This document shows, in pieces, positions 1-10,670 of a stretch of 64,000 nucleotides of DNA. The notes beneath the pieces were generated by a model. It was not told where the DNA came from and searched no databases. It was given only the letters and a program-made list of their open reading frames with translations. The translations under genes and the position numbers were made by a program. The DNA is from Acidovorax sp. NCPPB 3576. GTDB taxonomy: Bacteria > Pseudomonadota > Gammaproteobacteria > Burkholderiales > Burkholderiaceae_C. The number at the start of each line of letters is the position of its first letter. The first letter of the stretch is position 1. The stretch covers positions 810,501 to 874,500 of the forward strand of contig NZ_CP097267.1 of the NCBI RefSeq assembly GCF_028473605.1, given 5' to 3'.

Positions 1-1269
1 TTCGCTCGCGGCCTTCATGCCGAACACTTCCGGCGGGCGGCGGGTGGGCGGTGGCACGCGGCGGTCGCGCTGCATGACCGTGAACTCGGTCTGCGCCACC
101 TCATAGCGCGCGCCGGCCACGCGCGCCACGATCTGCGCGATGTGCTTGCCGGGGCGCAGCGTGCGGAAGTCCACATCGGTGCGGAAACCGACGTTCGGGG
201 TGGTGACCTCGTCCAGTGCGCGGTACACGTCCAGCCGGTTGTAGCCCCGAGCGACCGGGCCGATGTAGCGCGCGTCCAGGTACAGGTCGAGGCCGGTCAC
301 GCGGTTTGCAGGGTCCCATAGCCAGCCCGAGAGCGGCAGGGTGCCATCGGCGAAGGCGTCGTAGTGTTCGCCCAGGCTGCTGGCCGGCTCGCGGCTCACG
401 TCGTGCGACGGTGCCGGAACGGCATTGAACGCGGTATGGGCCGTTCCGGCCTGCCGGTTGAGCGCCGCGATGCTGCCGTACTGCTTGGCCAGGTAGGCCT
501 GGAAACCGGCCACCGAGGCCGCGCTGTAGTCGGTCGTTCGGATGTTCTGGTATTCGCCCATGCCATGTTCGAAATCCGGGAACAAGTGGTGCAGTTCGCC
601 CGCGAGCGTGATGGCAACGATGCGTTGCTGCTGCTCCTGGGGCAGAGCCTTGATGCGCTGGGCCACGTAGCGCAAGGCCTTGTAGCGGTATCGGTTGACC
701 GGGATGGAGGCATCCGTCTCCAGCGTGTAGGGGGCGACGCGATAGCCGAAGTAGCCCAGCTCCAGCGGCTTGCCGCCGGGCAGCTGCATGAGGTTGCGCG
801 GGTCTTTTTCCAGTTCGTTGGTCAGGGGGCCGGCGGAGTCGAAATGGTCGCCTGCGAGGTACAGCACGACGGGTCGCTTCACGTCGGCCACCAGCTGCAG
901 GAATTCATCGACCCGCGCCGTATCGATCTCCCAGCCCTGAGGGGTCTTGCGATACAGCGCGAGCAGCTGCAGCGTGGATGTGAAGCCGATCTGCACCTGT
1001 CCGCGCGGGCCGCCGGGCTCCAGCGTGTCGAGCAGGCGGTTGATTGCAGCGGCGCCGGTGCGCTTGCGCTCGCGGCACAGATCGATGGCGGCTTCGTAGG
1101 TCTTGACGCGCGGGTCGTTGGCGGCCTCGTCGCACACCATCGTTCCGACGATGGTCGGGGCGACGATGAACGGCGCGCGCGCCGGACGGGGGGCGGTGTC
1201 CGCGTGCGCAGCGGCTCCCAGCAGGGACAGTGCCGCCGCCAGAATCCGGTGAGCGTTGAAAAAGCGCAT
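1..1269 (-). CDS. Secreted glycosidase-like protein, 3' end beyond window
   Basis: The frame is open from an ATG at 1269 to the left edge of the window (423 codons visible, no stop), so the C-terminus is missing. The first ~23 residues form a signal peptide (MRFFNAHRILAAALSLLG, then AAAHA), so the protein should be exported. The mid-region contains ITLAGELHHLFPDFEHG and then AYLAKQYGSIAALNRQAGT, which resembles the 'YGSI-ALN-GT' helix found after the acid/base region of GH42-like TIM-barrel glycosidases. That resemblance is my inference, and the catalytic residues are not proven. It lies 92 bp downstream of a run of glycosyltransferase and membrane genes on the same strand, so a role in envelope-glycan handling is plausible. 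It could also be a non-catalytic relative. Confidence 0.7.
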   Translation of the reverse strand, partial: MRFFNAHRILAAALSLLGAAAHADTAPRPARAPFIVAPTIVGTMVCDEAANDPRVKTYEAAIDLCRERKRTGAAAINRLLDTLEPGGPRGQVQIGFTSTLQLLALYRKTPQGWEIDTARVDEFLQLVADVKRPVVLYLAGDHFDSAGPLTNELEKDPRNLMQLPGGKPLELGYFGYRVAPYTLETDASIPVNRYRYKALRYVAQRIKALPQEQQQRIVAITLAGELHHLFPDFEHGMGEYQNIRTTDYSAASVAGFQAYLAKQYGSIAALNRQAGTAHTAFNAVPAPSHDVSREPASSLGEHYDAFADGTLPLSGWLWDPANRVTGLDLYLDARYIGPVARGYNRLDVYRALDEVTTPNVGFRTDVDFRTLRPGKHIAQIVARVAGARYEVAQTEFTVMQRDRRVPPPTRRPPEVFGMKAASE

Positions 1270-1361
1270 GGCAGAGAGTCCGTCAAGGAAAAGAACTGCA
1301 AGGCCACGTCCAGCCGTGCAGAAGGGCCCCGGTGGGGGCTGGGAAAAAGCGAAGCTTCAGC

Positions 1362-3164
1362 TCAAGGCGCGCTCAGCGCCTTTTCCCGGTAGAAACGTCC
1401 TTCGCTGGCCTCATACAAGCCCAGCTCGCCGAACTGCATGCGCGTGCCCGGCTTGCAGTGGAATTCCATCGTCAGGCGCCCTGGCGGGCCGGGCATCACC
1501 AGCGGCATCGTGCCCCAGGTGATTTCCTGCCCGGCTTTCAGGCCGTCCAGTCGCACCAGGCTGGCGCGCGCGGCGCCATCGGGCCGGGTGTAGCCCACCC
1601 ACAGGCGTTGGCACTGGCCTTGCAGGTGTTCCAGGGGCAGCCGGAGGATGGAAATGCCATCCATCTCGAAGGCCTTCGCACGCCATTCGATCAGGGCTTT
1701 TTCACCCTCCATCGAAACCTCGCCGGAGAAGGGGTCGCCAGTCCATCCGTGGGTCTGGATCGTATCGGGCTCGGCCGTCTGGATCAGCTTGGGGTGCCCC
1801 AGGCTGAGGTCGGGCATGAGCGGCGTGCTGTTGCGCAGGTGGTAGGCCCCCAGCGCCACGCCTGCCACGATGGTGGCCAGGGCACCGCTCAGGGCCACAC
1901 TGCGGCGCGGCTGGCGCCACAGCAGGGCCACGCCCTGCGCCGCCAGCAGCACGAACAGGATGTCGAGCGCGCTGATGCTGTAGCGCGGGTTGTACAGCAC
2001 CGGCACATGCACCGCGCACTGATAGGCCGCGGCGCCGGTGAGCACCCAGCCCATCAGGTGCCGCCGAGCGCCCCACACGCCCAGGCAGGCCAGGATCACC
2101 AGCACCACGCGCCAGGAGCGGTCGTTCATGACATGGCGGTCCAGGTGCGCGCGGCTGAAGAACAGCACGGCGCCGAGCTTTTGCACGTACATCTGCGCCA
2201 GCACCGGCAAGGGCGTCTCGCGCAGCATGGTCTTGGCGACCGCCATCAGGCGGCGGTCGCCCTCGATCGAGAGGTGTCCATGGCCATCCGTCACGGTGGA
2301 TTCGTCGTGGACCAGGCCGAAATACGGCGGTTCGTAGCCGGACAGCACGGGGTTGCTGCCGAAGTACAGCGCCGCGCCGGTGCCGGTGGCGATCATGGGG
2401 CGACCGAATTCCTCGTTCTGCCGCGCCATGTAGGCGCCCACCAGCGCCAGGGCGACCAGGTGCACCATCGCGATGCGCACGGCTGCGCCGCGCTGTGGGC
2501 CCTGCAGCCTGCGCGACGCGATGAAGAACGCCACCACGGCGAACGGCAGCCAGTACATGTAGGTCGCACGGGTGAGTGTGGCGGCTGCGAGGGCCAGGCC
2601 GGCCAGCGCCACGGCGCCGATGCGCCAGCGCGCGGCACTTTTGCCGGGTGCGGTGTCCGCGGCATAAGCCGTGGCCCAGAGCCACAGGGCGACGAGGAAC
2701 ACGAAGGGCGCCTCGCCCATGAGCACGGCACCGGCTTCCACCAGCATGTGGGGCAGCACGAACAGCCAGGCCGCGGCGGTGGCGGCGACGCGGCCACCGA
2801 TCTTGCGTGCGGCGTCGAACGTGAGGACCAGCGCAACCAGCGAGATCGCGAGATTCGCCGCCTTGACGGCCACCGGGTCCGCCCCCGACAGTGCCATGTA
2901 GACGATCGCGCCCGGTGCCACCTTGAGGATCGCCGGGTCGCCGAACAGGTCGGACGCGTCCTCCAGCAGTTGCCGCGCCAGCGGCAGATAGGTGTGCAGC
3001 GAATCGAACGGAATCTCCACCCGGGTGAGCACCTCCACCGTGCGCGCCGCGTAGAAGATGAGGGGCACGATCAGGCCCCACAGCATCCAGTGCAGGGTGG
3101 CGCGCTCCGACGGCGCCAGGGTGTGGCCGGTGTGAAGGTGGGCGTGGGCCGGGGTGGTGCTCAT
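1362..3164 (-). CDS. GT-C-like polytopic membrane glycosyltransferase
   Basis: 600 residues. The first ~460 are highly hydrophobic, with about ten membrane segments. Early after the first segment comes an acidic loop (IPFDSLHTYLPLARQL), the place where GT-C enzymes (PMT/ArnT/GT39 type) keep a catalytic Asp. The last ~130 residues form a soluble, probably beta-rich domain (from about GHPKLIQTAEPD). GT-C enzymes transfer a sugar from a polyprenyl-phosphate donor on the periplasmic face of the inner membrane. The ATG overlaps the stop of the upstream GT2 gene by 4 bp (ATGA), so the two are translationally coupled. Together with the GT2 and the small EamA protein it resembles a three-component Gtr/Arn-type glycosylation system. 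The acceptor (LPS, teichoic-like polymer or protein) cannot be told from sequence. Confidence 0.75.
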   Translation of the reverse strand: MSTTPAHAHLHTGHTLAPSERATLHWMLWGLIVPLIFYAARTVEVLTRVEIPFDSLHTYLPLARQLLEDASDLFGDPAILKVAPGAIVYMALSGADPVAVKAANLAISLVALVLTFDAARKIGGRVAATAAAWLFVLPHMLVEAGAVLMGEAPFVFLVALWLWATAYAADTAPGKSAARWRIGAVALAGLALAAATLTRATYMYWLPFAVVAFFIASRRLQGPQRGAAVRIAMVHLVALALVGAYMARQNEEFGRPMIATGTGAALYFGSNPVLSGYEPPYFGLVHDESTVTDGHGHLSIEGDRRLMAVAKTMLRETPLPVLAQMYVQKLGAVLFFSRAHLDRHVMNDRSWRVVLVILACLGVWGARRHLMGWVLTGAAAYQCAVHVPVLYNPRYSISALDILFVLLAAQGVALLWRQPRRSVALSGALATIVAGVALGAYHLRNSTPLMPDLSLGHPKLIQTAEPDTIQTHGWTGDPFSGEVSMEGEKALIEWRAKAFEMDGISILRLPLEHLQGQCQRLWVGYTRPDGAARASLVRLDGLKAGQEITWGTMPLVMPGPPGRLTMEFHCKPGTRMQFGELGLYEASEGRFYREKALSAP

Positions 3165-4174
3165 GGCGTCTTGTCTCCGGGCAGGGCGTTCAGGCCTTCC
3201 AGATCGTCGGGGTGCAGGTAGGTGCTCAGGGGCTCGGTCGGCACGCTGCCCACGTCATAGTGCAGGAACGCCACCAGAAACTGGATGCCGATGAGCACCG
3301 GCAGCGCCGCCAGCATCACGGTGCCGCTCGTGGCCGGATGGGTGCCATAGGCGCTGTTGATCCAGTGCAGTGCACCGAAGATTCCTCCCGCCAGCAGCAG
3401 GAGCATGCCGAAGATGCTGTAGATGGAGCCCACGTTGAAGTCGCGCACCAGGTAGCTGTACACGTAGCGCCGGGCCAGGCGCGAGGCGTGCTTTTTCAGG
3501 AATTCGGGCAGGACCTTGCCGATCTTGAGGTTCGACTCCTCGTCCGCGTACACGGCGTCCATGGGCACGTCGCGCACCACTGCGCGCAGCGTGTTCAGTC
3601 GGAACAGCATGTCGGTTTCGAAGAAATAGCGCCGCTCCAGCTTGTCCAGCGGAAGCTCGCGCAGCACGCTGGTGTGGATGGCGGTGTAGCCGTTCGTCGG
3701 GTCCATGATGGACCAGTAGCCGCAGCTGAGCTTGGTCATGAACGACAGCACCGCGTTGCCGAACAGGCGCATGGCGGGCATGCCGCGCACCGATTCGGGC
3801 CGGAAGAAGCGGTTGCCCTTGGTGTAGTCGGCCCGGCCGTCCTGGATGGGGCGCACGAACAGCGGCAGCAGGAGGGGGTTCATCTGGCCGTCGCCGTCGA
3901 TCTTGACCACGATGTCCATGCCGTCCGCGACGGCCTGGCGGTACGCCGTGACCACCGCCCCGCCCACGCCCTGGTTCTCGGGGTTGAACAGCACTTTCAC
4001 GCGCGGGTCGGTGCACTGCTGCTGGATGAAGGCGCCGCTGCCGTCGGGGCAGGCGTCGTCCACGGCATAGATGCGGGACACGCTGGCCGGAATGGTGCGG
4101 ATCACTTCCAGCACATGCTGGGTGACCTTGTAGCAGGGGATGGCGACGGCGATGGCCATGGTGTGCTTCGTCAT
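3161..4174 (-). CDS. GtrB/DPM1-like family 2 glycosyltransferase
   Basis: 337 residues from the ATG at 4174. A longer upstream reading exists but overlaps the preceding gene. The GT2 fold is clear: AVAIPCYKV at the N-terminus, AVDDACPDGSG, then the metal-binding KIDGDGQMNP motif and DPTNGYTAIH. After about residue 240 come two membrane helices (IYSIFGMLLLLAGGIFGAL and VMLAALPVLIGIQFLVAFL), as in GtrB-type polyprenyl-phosphate glycosyltransferases. The expected reaction is transfer of a sugar from an NDP-sugar to undecaprenyl phosphate on the cytoplasmic face. The start overlaps the stop of the EamA gene (ATGA), and the stop overlaps the start of the GT-C gene, so the three genes form one translationally coupled unit. 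ArnC-like function is possible but the sugar is not predictable. Confidence 0.88.
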   Translation of the reverse strand: MTKHTMAIAVAIPCYKVTQHVLEVIRTIPASVSRIYAVDDACPDGSGAFIQQQCTDPRVKVLFNPENQGVGGAVVTAYRQAVADGMDIVVKIDGDGQMNPLLLPLFVRPIQDGRADYTKGNRFFRPESVRGMPAMRLFGNAVLSFMTKLSCGYWSIMDPTNGYTAIHTSVLRELPLDKLERRYFFETDMLFRLNTLRAVVRDVPMDAVYADEESNLKIGKVLPEFLKKHASRLARRYVYSYLVRDFNVGSIYSIFGMLLLLAGGIFGALHWINSAYGTHPATSGTVMLAALPVLIGIQFLVAFLHYDVGSVPTEPLSTYLHPDDLEGLNALPGDKTP

Positions 4175-4524
4175 GCCGAAGCCCTCCCGGCCACGGCGAT
4201 GCCCGCCAGGATCAGGGCTCCACCGATGAAGGTCTGCAGGTGCAGCGGCTCCTTCAAGAACAGCCAACCCAGCGCCGGCACGATCAAAAATGCCAGTCCC
4301 ATGAACGGATAGGCCAGGTGCAGCGGCGCGCTGCGCAGCACCCAGATCCACAGCAGCGTGGTCACGCCGTAGAGCGCCAGGGCCACGATGAGCCAGCCGT
4401 TGAAGATCCAGTCGGTCAGCGCCGGCTGGGCCGGCAGCATCATGGCCGCCTTCTTGAACAGCAGTTGGCCGACGGAAATGCCGAGCACGCACAACAGGGT
4501 CAGGGACGTGAGTAAAAGGGACAT
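4171..4524 (-). CDS. Small EamA/SMR-like membrane protein, putative lipid-sugar flippase
   Basis: 117 residues with four predicted membrane helices and almost no loops. The C-terminal stretch (HLAYPFMGLAFLIVPALGW, then FLKEPL and GGALILAGIAVAG) matches the half-size EamA/DMT fold seen in ArnE/ArnF and related small multidrug-resistance-type proteins. In glycosylation systems such proteins flip polyprenyl-phosphate sugars across the inner membrane. Here it sits directly ahead of, and overlaps, a GtrB-like GT2 gene, followed by a GT-C gene. That order supports a flippase role over drug export. The assignment is by fold and neighbourhood. No substrate residues can be read. Confidence 0.75.
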   Translation of the reverse strand: MSLLLTSLTLLCVLGISVGQLLFKKAAMMLPAQPALTDWIFNGWLIVALALYGVTTLLWIWVLRSAPLHLAYPFMGLAFLIVPALGWLFLKEPLHLQTFIGGALILAGIAVAGRASA

Positions 4525-4545
4525 GGTGGAGGGACAGGGGTCGTG

Positions 4546-5952
4546 TCATGCCGACACGGGGCGGGCCGGCGTTGGGCGGCGCAGGGCGAAAGCGGGAAGC
4601 AGGGCCAGGGGCAGGGTGAAGAACGGCAGGAGGTAGCGGTACTCGCCTGCGGTGGACAGCAGGAAGATGGCGGCGAGCTGCACTGCCATGGGCAGGGCCA
4701 CGATCAGCAAGGACGGATCGCGCCGGGCGATCCCTCGGCGCAGTGCCCATGCCAGCAAAAGCAGGCCGAGCCAGGGGGTCCACAGCAGCCACCGCCATGC
4801 ATGGCTGGCCTTTTGCAGGGCGATGAAGCGGCGCTCCACGCCCCGCAGGTCGAAGTCGCGAAAGACCGATACCGCCTGGGTGCGCGGCAGCACGTAGGTG
4901 GAATAGGTCACGGCCGGGAACCCGCCCTGAGCCAGTGCCGCGGCCAGGAAGACGTTCACCCGGCTGGCGACGAAATCGGGCAGGTTCTGCCACAGGTTGT
5001 AGGTGAAGAATTCACGCACCAGGGCCTTCTGGTCGGGCTGCGGCAGGCCTTCCACATGCGGGCCTTCGGGATGGAAGACGAGCATGTCCCAGTACGCCGG
5101 GTCGGTGTAGGCCAGCAGTTGCGGCACGGGGCGGTAGCGGCCGAGCCTGTCGAGCGTCGCGGGCGACACCTTGGGCTGGTCCAGCACCCAGGGGTCGTTC
5201 ATGTGGGGGTACTGGTCCCACAGGTGGTTCATGGCCCGGGGCTTCAAGAAGTTCACCGTCTCGAAGACCACCATGGGATAGACGGCCTCCTGCGTCCTGG
5301 ATGGATGCAGCTGGTGGCCCGCGAACATGGCTGCACAGACTGCGCCGATGACGGCTGCCAGCCTCCAGCGGCTGCGGCGGTCCAGCACCAGCAGCACGGC
5401 GATGGCCGGCAGCAGGAAGACGATGCCGTTGGGCCGGGCGAAGGCCGCAAAGGGCAGCGCCACCGCCACCATGGCCAGCGAAGCCGCGCCCATCGTGCGC
5501 TGGCGGGTTGCCAGCCACAGCTCGAACAGCAGGCCGCAGGATGCCACGGCGAAGATGCCGTCCGGGTACAGCGTGCCCATGAAATAAACCATGTGCGGCG
5601 CCACGCACACCAGCACGAGCGCAACCGCAAAGCTCTTCTTGAGGCCCTGCCGCCAATACCACGCCAGCAGGCGGGCAAAGATCAGCGCACACAGGCACAG
5701 CAGCACCGCCACGGGCACTTCCACCCGCCGAGTGCCTTCGTAGAAGAGGCGCACGAAGTAGTACCAGAAGACGGTCTTGCCAGAGCGGAAGTCGCCGCCG
5801 CGCTCCACCTCCAGCAGGATGGAGACCGAATCCTCACCGAGGATGCCGGGCCAGAAGGCCATCAGCCAGGTGCCGTACAGCGCGGCCAAGGCGCTCCAGA
5901 TCACCAGGAAGGGGCCTGCGGCCGCCCACCAGCCACTGGCACGCGGCGCCAT
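4546..5952 (-). CDS. Polytopic membrane protein, possible GT-C glycosyltransferase
   Basis: 468 residues from the ATG at 5952 (MAPRASGWWAAAGP). The reading frame can be extended to 6120, but that would overlap the end of prfC and add a low-complexity Arg/Pro leader, so I prefer the internal start. The protein has about ten hydrophobic segments. After the first comes an acidic loop (FWPGILGEDSVSIL), and helices such as FAVALVLVCVAPHMVYF follow, a layout like GT-C or DUF6020-type membrane proteins of polysaccharide loci. It lies 62 bp after prfC and 21 bp before the EamA gene on the same strand, so it probably belongs to the same envelope-glycan operon. No specific function is assigned. Confidence 0.68.
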   Translation of the reverse strand: MAPRASGWWAAAGPFLVIWSALAALYGTWLMAFWPGILGEDSVSILLEVERGGDFRSGKTVFWYYFVRLFYEGTRRVEVPVAVLLCLCALIFARLLAWYWRQGLKKSFAVALVLVCVAPHMVYFMGTLYPDGIFAVASCGLLFELWLATRQRTMGAASLAMVAVALPFAAFARPNGIVFLLPAIAVLLVLDRRSRWRLAAVIGAVCAAMFAGHQLHPSRTQEAVYPMVVFETVNFLKPRAMNHLWDQYPHMNDPWVLDQPKVSPATLDRLGRYRPVPQLLAYTDPAYWDMLVFHPEGPHVEGLPQPDQKALVREFFTYNLWQNLPDFVASRVNVFLAAALAQGGFPAVTYSTYVLPRTQAVSVFRDFDLRGVERRFIALQKASHAWRWLLWTPWLGLLLLAWALRRGIARRDPSLLIVALPMAVQLAAIFLLSTAGEYRYLLPFFTLPLALLPAFALRRPTPARPVSA

Positions 5953-6014
5953 GCCAGCGCGGGAAATGGAGGGGAATGGCAGCGTCGCTCCCACAGGCGG
6001 GCGGGGGACTGCGT

Positions 6015-7643
6015 TCAACCGGCGGCTTGCAGCGCCAGGCCGGCGTGCTCGCGCAACGGGTGGAAATGGATCTTGGGGAACCGCTCCTGGGCCAGGCGCA
6101 CGTCGTAGGGCGAGGTGCACAGGTAGGCCAGCGTGTCCGCCGCGTCGTGCGCCAGCCGCAGCGGGTAGGCGTCGGTGAACGCGCGCAGGTCGGCCGGGCT
6201 GTCGGCGGTGATCCAGCGGGCGCCGGTGTACTGGCAGCCCTCCAGCCGCACGTCGGCGTCGTATTCGTTCTTGAGGCGGTGCTGCACCACTTCGAACTGC
6301 AGCTGGCCCACGGCGCCCAGCAGCATGGCGCCGCCCGCGTCGGGCTTGAAGACCTGGATGGCGCCCTCTTCGCCCAACTGGGCCAGGCCCTGCTGCAGCT
6401 GCTTGGTGCGCAGCGGGTTCTTCAGGATGACCGTCATGAAGAGTTCGGGGGCGAAGAACGGCAGGCCGGTGAACTGAAGGCTGGCCCCGTCGGTGATGGT
6501 GTCGCCCAGCTGCACGCCGCCATGCGTGGTGAAGCCGATGATGTCGCCGGCATAGGCCTCTTCCACGGCCTCGCGGCGCTGCGACATGAAGGTCACCACG
6601 CTGGTAGGGCGCAGTTCCTTGGCGGTGCGCTGCACCTTGAGCTTCATGCCCGGCGTGTACCTGCCCGAGGCCACGCGCACGAAGGCGATGCGGTCGCGGT
6701 GGTTGGCGTCCATGTTGGCCTGCACCTTGAACACCACGCCCGAGAAACCCTGGTCCTCGGGCTGCACGGTCTTTTCGACCGGCTGCTTGTTGACCTGCAG
6801 GCTGCTCAAACGCGGGCGCGGCGAGGGCGCGAGATCGACCAGCGCATCGAGCACCTCCATCACCCCGAAGTTGTTCACGCCCGAGCCGAAGAACACCGGC
6901 GTCTGCTTGCCGGCGAGGAATGCGTCGTGGTCCCAGGTGGGCGAGGCGCCCACGGCCAGTTCCATGCTTTCGATGGCCGCGTCGAATTCGCTGCCGAAGC
7001 GCGCGCGCAGGTTGTCGGCGTCGGACAGGGGGATGGTCTCGAAGTCCTGCGGGCGGCGCTCGCTGCCCGACTCGAACACCGTCATGGTCCGTGTGCGCAG
7101 GTTGATGATGCCGCCGAAGCCTTTGCCCTGGCCCACGGGCCAGGTCATGGGCACGCAGGGCATGCCCAGTTCGCGCTCGACCTCGTCCAGGATGTCCAGG
7201 GGCTCGCGCACTTCGCGGTCCATCTTGTTCACGAAGGTGATGATGGGCGTGTCCCGCTGGCGGCAGACCTCGATCAGGCGGCGCGTCTGCGCCTCCACGC
7301 CGTTGGCCGCATCGATCACCATCAGGGCCGAATCGACGGCGGTGAGCACGCGGTAGGTGTCTTCCGAGAAGTCCTTGTGGCCCGGCGTATCGAGCAGGTT
7401 CACCACGTGGTCGCGGTAGGCCATCTGCATGACCGAGCTAGCCACCGAGATGCCGCGCTGCTTTTCGATCTCCATCCAGTCGCTGGTGGCGTGGCGGCTG
7501 GCCTTGCGGCCCTTCACCGCGCCGGCGATCTGGATCGCGCCCGAGAACAGCAGCAGTTTTTCCGTGAGCGTGGTCTTGCCCGCGTCAGGGTGGGAGATGA
7601 TGGCGAAGGTACGGCGGCGCCGTGTTTCGGAGACGTAGGACAC
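6015..7643 (-). CDS. prfC: Peptide chain release factor 3
   Basis: 542 residues, close to the usual ~530 for RF3. This translational GTPase recycles RF1/RF2 from the ribosome after peptide release. The N-terminal G domain shows IISHPDAGKTTLTEKLL (G1), QRGISVASS (G2), LLDTPGHKDFSEDTYR (G3) and FVNKMDRE (G4), followed by EF-Tu-like domain II and the RF3 C-terminal domain. It is the most upstream gene of the minus-strand run; the intergenic stretch ahead of it (7644-7832) probably holds the promoter. The five glycan genes downstream are not functionally related, so co-transcription may be read-through. Confidence 0.97.
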   Translation of the reverse strand: MSYVSETRRRRTFAIISHPDAGKTTLTEKLLLFSGAIQIAGAVKGRKASRHATSDWMEIEKQRGISVASSVMQMAYRDHVVNLLDTPGHKDFSEDTYRVLTAVDSALMVIDAANGVEAQTRRLIEVCRQRDTPIITFVNKMDREVREPLDILDEVERELGMPCVPMTWPVGQGKGFGGIINLRTRTMTVFESGSERRPQDFETIPLSDADNLRARFGSEFDAAIESMELAVGASPTWDHDAFLAGKQTPVFFGSGVNNFGVMEVLDALVDLAPSPRPRLSSLQVNKQPVEKTVQPEDQGFSGVVFKVQANMDANHRDRIAFVRVASGRYTPGMKLKVQRTAKELRPTSVVTFMSQRREAVEEAYAGDIIGFTTHGGVQLGDTITDGASLQFTGLPFFAPELFMTVILKNPLRTKQLQQGLAQLGEEGAIQVFKPDAGGAMLLGAVGQLQFEVVQHRLKNEYDADVRLEGCQYTGARWITADSPADLRAFTDAYPLRLAHDAADTLAYLCTSPYDVRLAQERFPKIHFHPLREHAGLALQAAG

Positions 7644-7832
7644 AGTGTTTTTGGTGAGGGCGCGGCGCAGGCGTGTGGGCCGAAGTACGGGCGCCGGGGC
7701 CGGCGCGCTGCCGTGCCACCGCGGAGGGCGCCCGCGGAAAAGTGGCCGTATTCTAACGGCGGCCCCTTACGCAACTGGTGCAACTGGTCGCCGGGCGGCC
7801 CCTGTGCGGTGGCCGCTCGGCAGGCGGCGGGA

Positions 7833-8870
7833 TTACGCGACCGCCTGGGGCACCGCCGGCGCACGCTGGAACAATCGCTTGAACCGCAGCACCGGCGATT
7901 CCACCCCATGCCACGAGGCATACCCGGCCACGGCGGCCAGTGCGACGGACAGCAGCAGGCTCGTCATGAACGGCAGGTGCGGCCAGAGGGCATGCACCGA
8001 CTGCTGCACGGGGCAGCCGTACAGGTAGATGCCATACGACGGGTCTCCGCCACGCTGTAAAAAGGCCAGCGCGGGCACGTTCAGCGAGCCGAGAAAGATC
8101 AGCAGCGGTGGCAGCAGCAGCAGGCCCGCCGAATGCTCCAGGTGGAATCCGAAGAACAGCACGGCGGCCAGCGGCGTCAGTATGAGCAGCAGCCGGCCGG
8201 ACCGGGCGTGGAACTCATCGCGGAAGACGGCGATGAGCGCGCCATAGGTGAAATAGGCGGGGTACTCGAACCAGTGCCGCATCTCGCCGGTCAGGTCGGC
8301 ATTGCGGGCCGTGAGAAAGAACGCGATGTAGGCCAGCCCGGCAATGCAGGCGAACCAGCGCGACTTGAACACGCCCAGCAAGCCCACGCCGGCAAGCACC
8401 AGGTAGCACAGGCTTTCCATGGGAATGGTCCACAGGGGCCCGTTCATCAGGTGCTTGAGCGGGTTGTTTTCAAACACGCCGGGCAGATAGGGGTAGTCCT
8501 TGATCAGCAGCAGGTTGCGAAAGTAGCCCAGCGTGTCCGGATGGCCCAGAAAGTCCGCAGCCGGCATGGAAGTGAAGAAAAGCCCGAACAGAAAGACATT
8601 GGTGAGCACGGCGAACAGCACCCCGGGCCAGATCCGCAGGAACCGCTTGAACAGGAACGCCAGCGCCTGCGGCTGGCGCAGCCAGCTCAGGGTGACGAGG
8701 TAGCCGCTGATCGTGAAGAAGGTCATTACCGCCACGCCGCCCACCATGTCGGAATGCAGCCAGGACGGTGGCGCAGTGCGCGTGATATGGAAGTGATGGC
8801 TGAAGATCACCGCGCTTGCTGCGCCGATGCGCAGCAGGTCGAACAGGTTGCCCCGGTGCTGTGTGGACAT
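7833..8870 (-). CDS. OafA/YrhL-type membrane acyltransferase (acyltransferase family 3)
   Basis: 345 residues, mostly membrane helices. The N-terminus has LLRIGAASAVIFSHHFHIT, with the His pair typical of acyltransferase-3 proteins, followed by VMTFFTISGYLVTLSWLRQPQ (shortened here as FFTISGYLVTLSW), the family hallmark. These enzymes move acyl groups, usually acetyl, across or at the inner membrane to LPS, exopolysaccharide or peptidoglycan. It lacks the periplasmic SGNH domain that some members carry. It is a single gene read divergently from ahcY and upstream of prfC on the same strand with a 189-bp gap. The acceptor is unknown. Given the glycan cluster beyond prfC, a surface polysaccharide is a reasonable guess. 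Confidence 0.88.
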   Translation of the reverse strand: MSTQHRGNLFDLLRIGAASAVIFSHHFHITRTAPPSWLHSDMVGGVAVMTFFTISGYLVTLSWLRQPQALAFLFKRFLRIWPGVLFAVLTNVFLFGLFFTSMPAADFLGHPDTLGYFRNLLLIKDYPYLPGVFENNPLKHLMNGPLWTIPMESLCYLVLAGVGLLGVFKSRWFACIAGLAYIAFFLTARNADLTGEMRHWFEYPAYFTYGALIAVFRDEFHARSGRLLLILTPLAAVLFFGFHLEHSAGLLLLPPLLIFLGSLNVPALAFLQRGGDPSYGIYLYGCPVQQSVHALWPHLPFMTSLLLSVALAAVAGYASWHGVESPVLRFKRLFQRAPAVPQAVA

Positions 8871-9003
8871 GGTCTCTCTGCTTCTTCCGGCCCGCTGCGG
8901 GCGTATCGCTTGTTATGACGGTGGCACTGTGAATCCAGGCCTGTCTCCGGCACCCAGGGTGCCACGTTCGGCGCTCAGGCATGGAGAAAAAGCGCGATGT
9001 CCT

Positions 9004-9009
9004 TATAAT
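9004..9009 (+). promoter_or_regulatory. -10 box of the ahcY transcript
   Basis: A perfect TATAAT lies about 10 bp before the first stem of the SAH riboswitch, so transcription should start at about 9016 and the riboswitch would be the first thing made. No convincing -35 is visible 16-18 bp upstream (the region reads ATGGAG), so the promoter may depend on the -10 or an activator. Confidence 0.6.
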
Positions 9010-9017
9010 CGCTGCTT

Positions 9018-9110
9018 TCCGAGGAGCGTTGCAGCGTCTTTTCCCCCGGTGCCCGGTGTGCGGCAGGGACGCGAGGCTCGGATCATCATTTTGCAACGAC
9101 GCTCGCCCAC
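9018..9110 (+). promoter_or_regulatory. SAH riboswitch upstream of ahcY
   Basis: The 5' strand CCGAGGAGCGTTGC (9019-9032) can pair with GCAACGACGCTCG (9093-9105). The conserved central GAGGCTCGG (9073-9081) follows. This order (GAGGAGCGYTGC, AGGCTCGG, GCAACGRCGCTC) is the known consensus of the S-adenosylhomocysteine riboswitch, which turns on expression of ahcY when SAH accumulates. It ends about 70 nt before the ahcY start. Family assignment rests on the primary motifs and the stem, and the pseudoknot was not modelled. It probably also governs the downstream tlyA-like and metF genes. Confidence 0.88.
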
Positions 9111-9181
9111 GCTTCTTGTGCGGTGAGTGAGCCATTCCCCCTCCGATGCGTGGTTTTTTACCTTCTTCACTGGAGAAAACC

Positions 9182-10612
<1,431 letters not shown>

Positions 10613-10670
10613 TCGGGCGGGGCTTCGCCGCCCCGGGGCGGCGGCCGGCGACCCCGGCCAGTCTGCCCTG

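Noticed and set aside
4175..4993. N-terminal 273-codon extension of the GtrB-like gene
   Set aside because: The extension runs across the EamA gene and part of the next gene in a different frame, and is Arg/Pro-rich without a domain.
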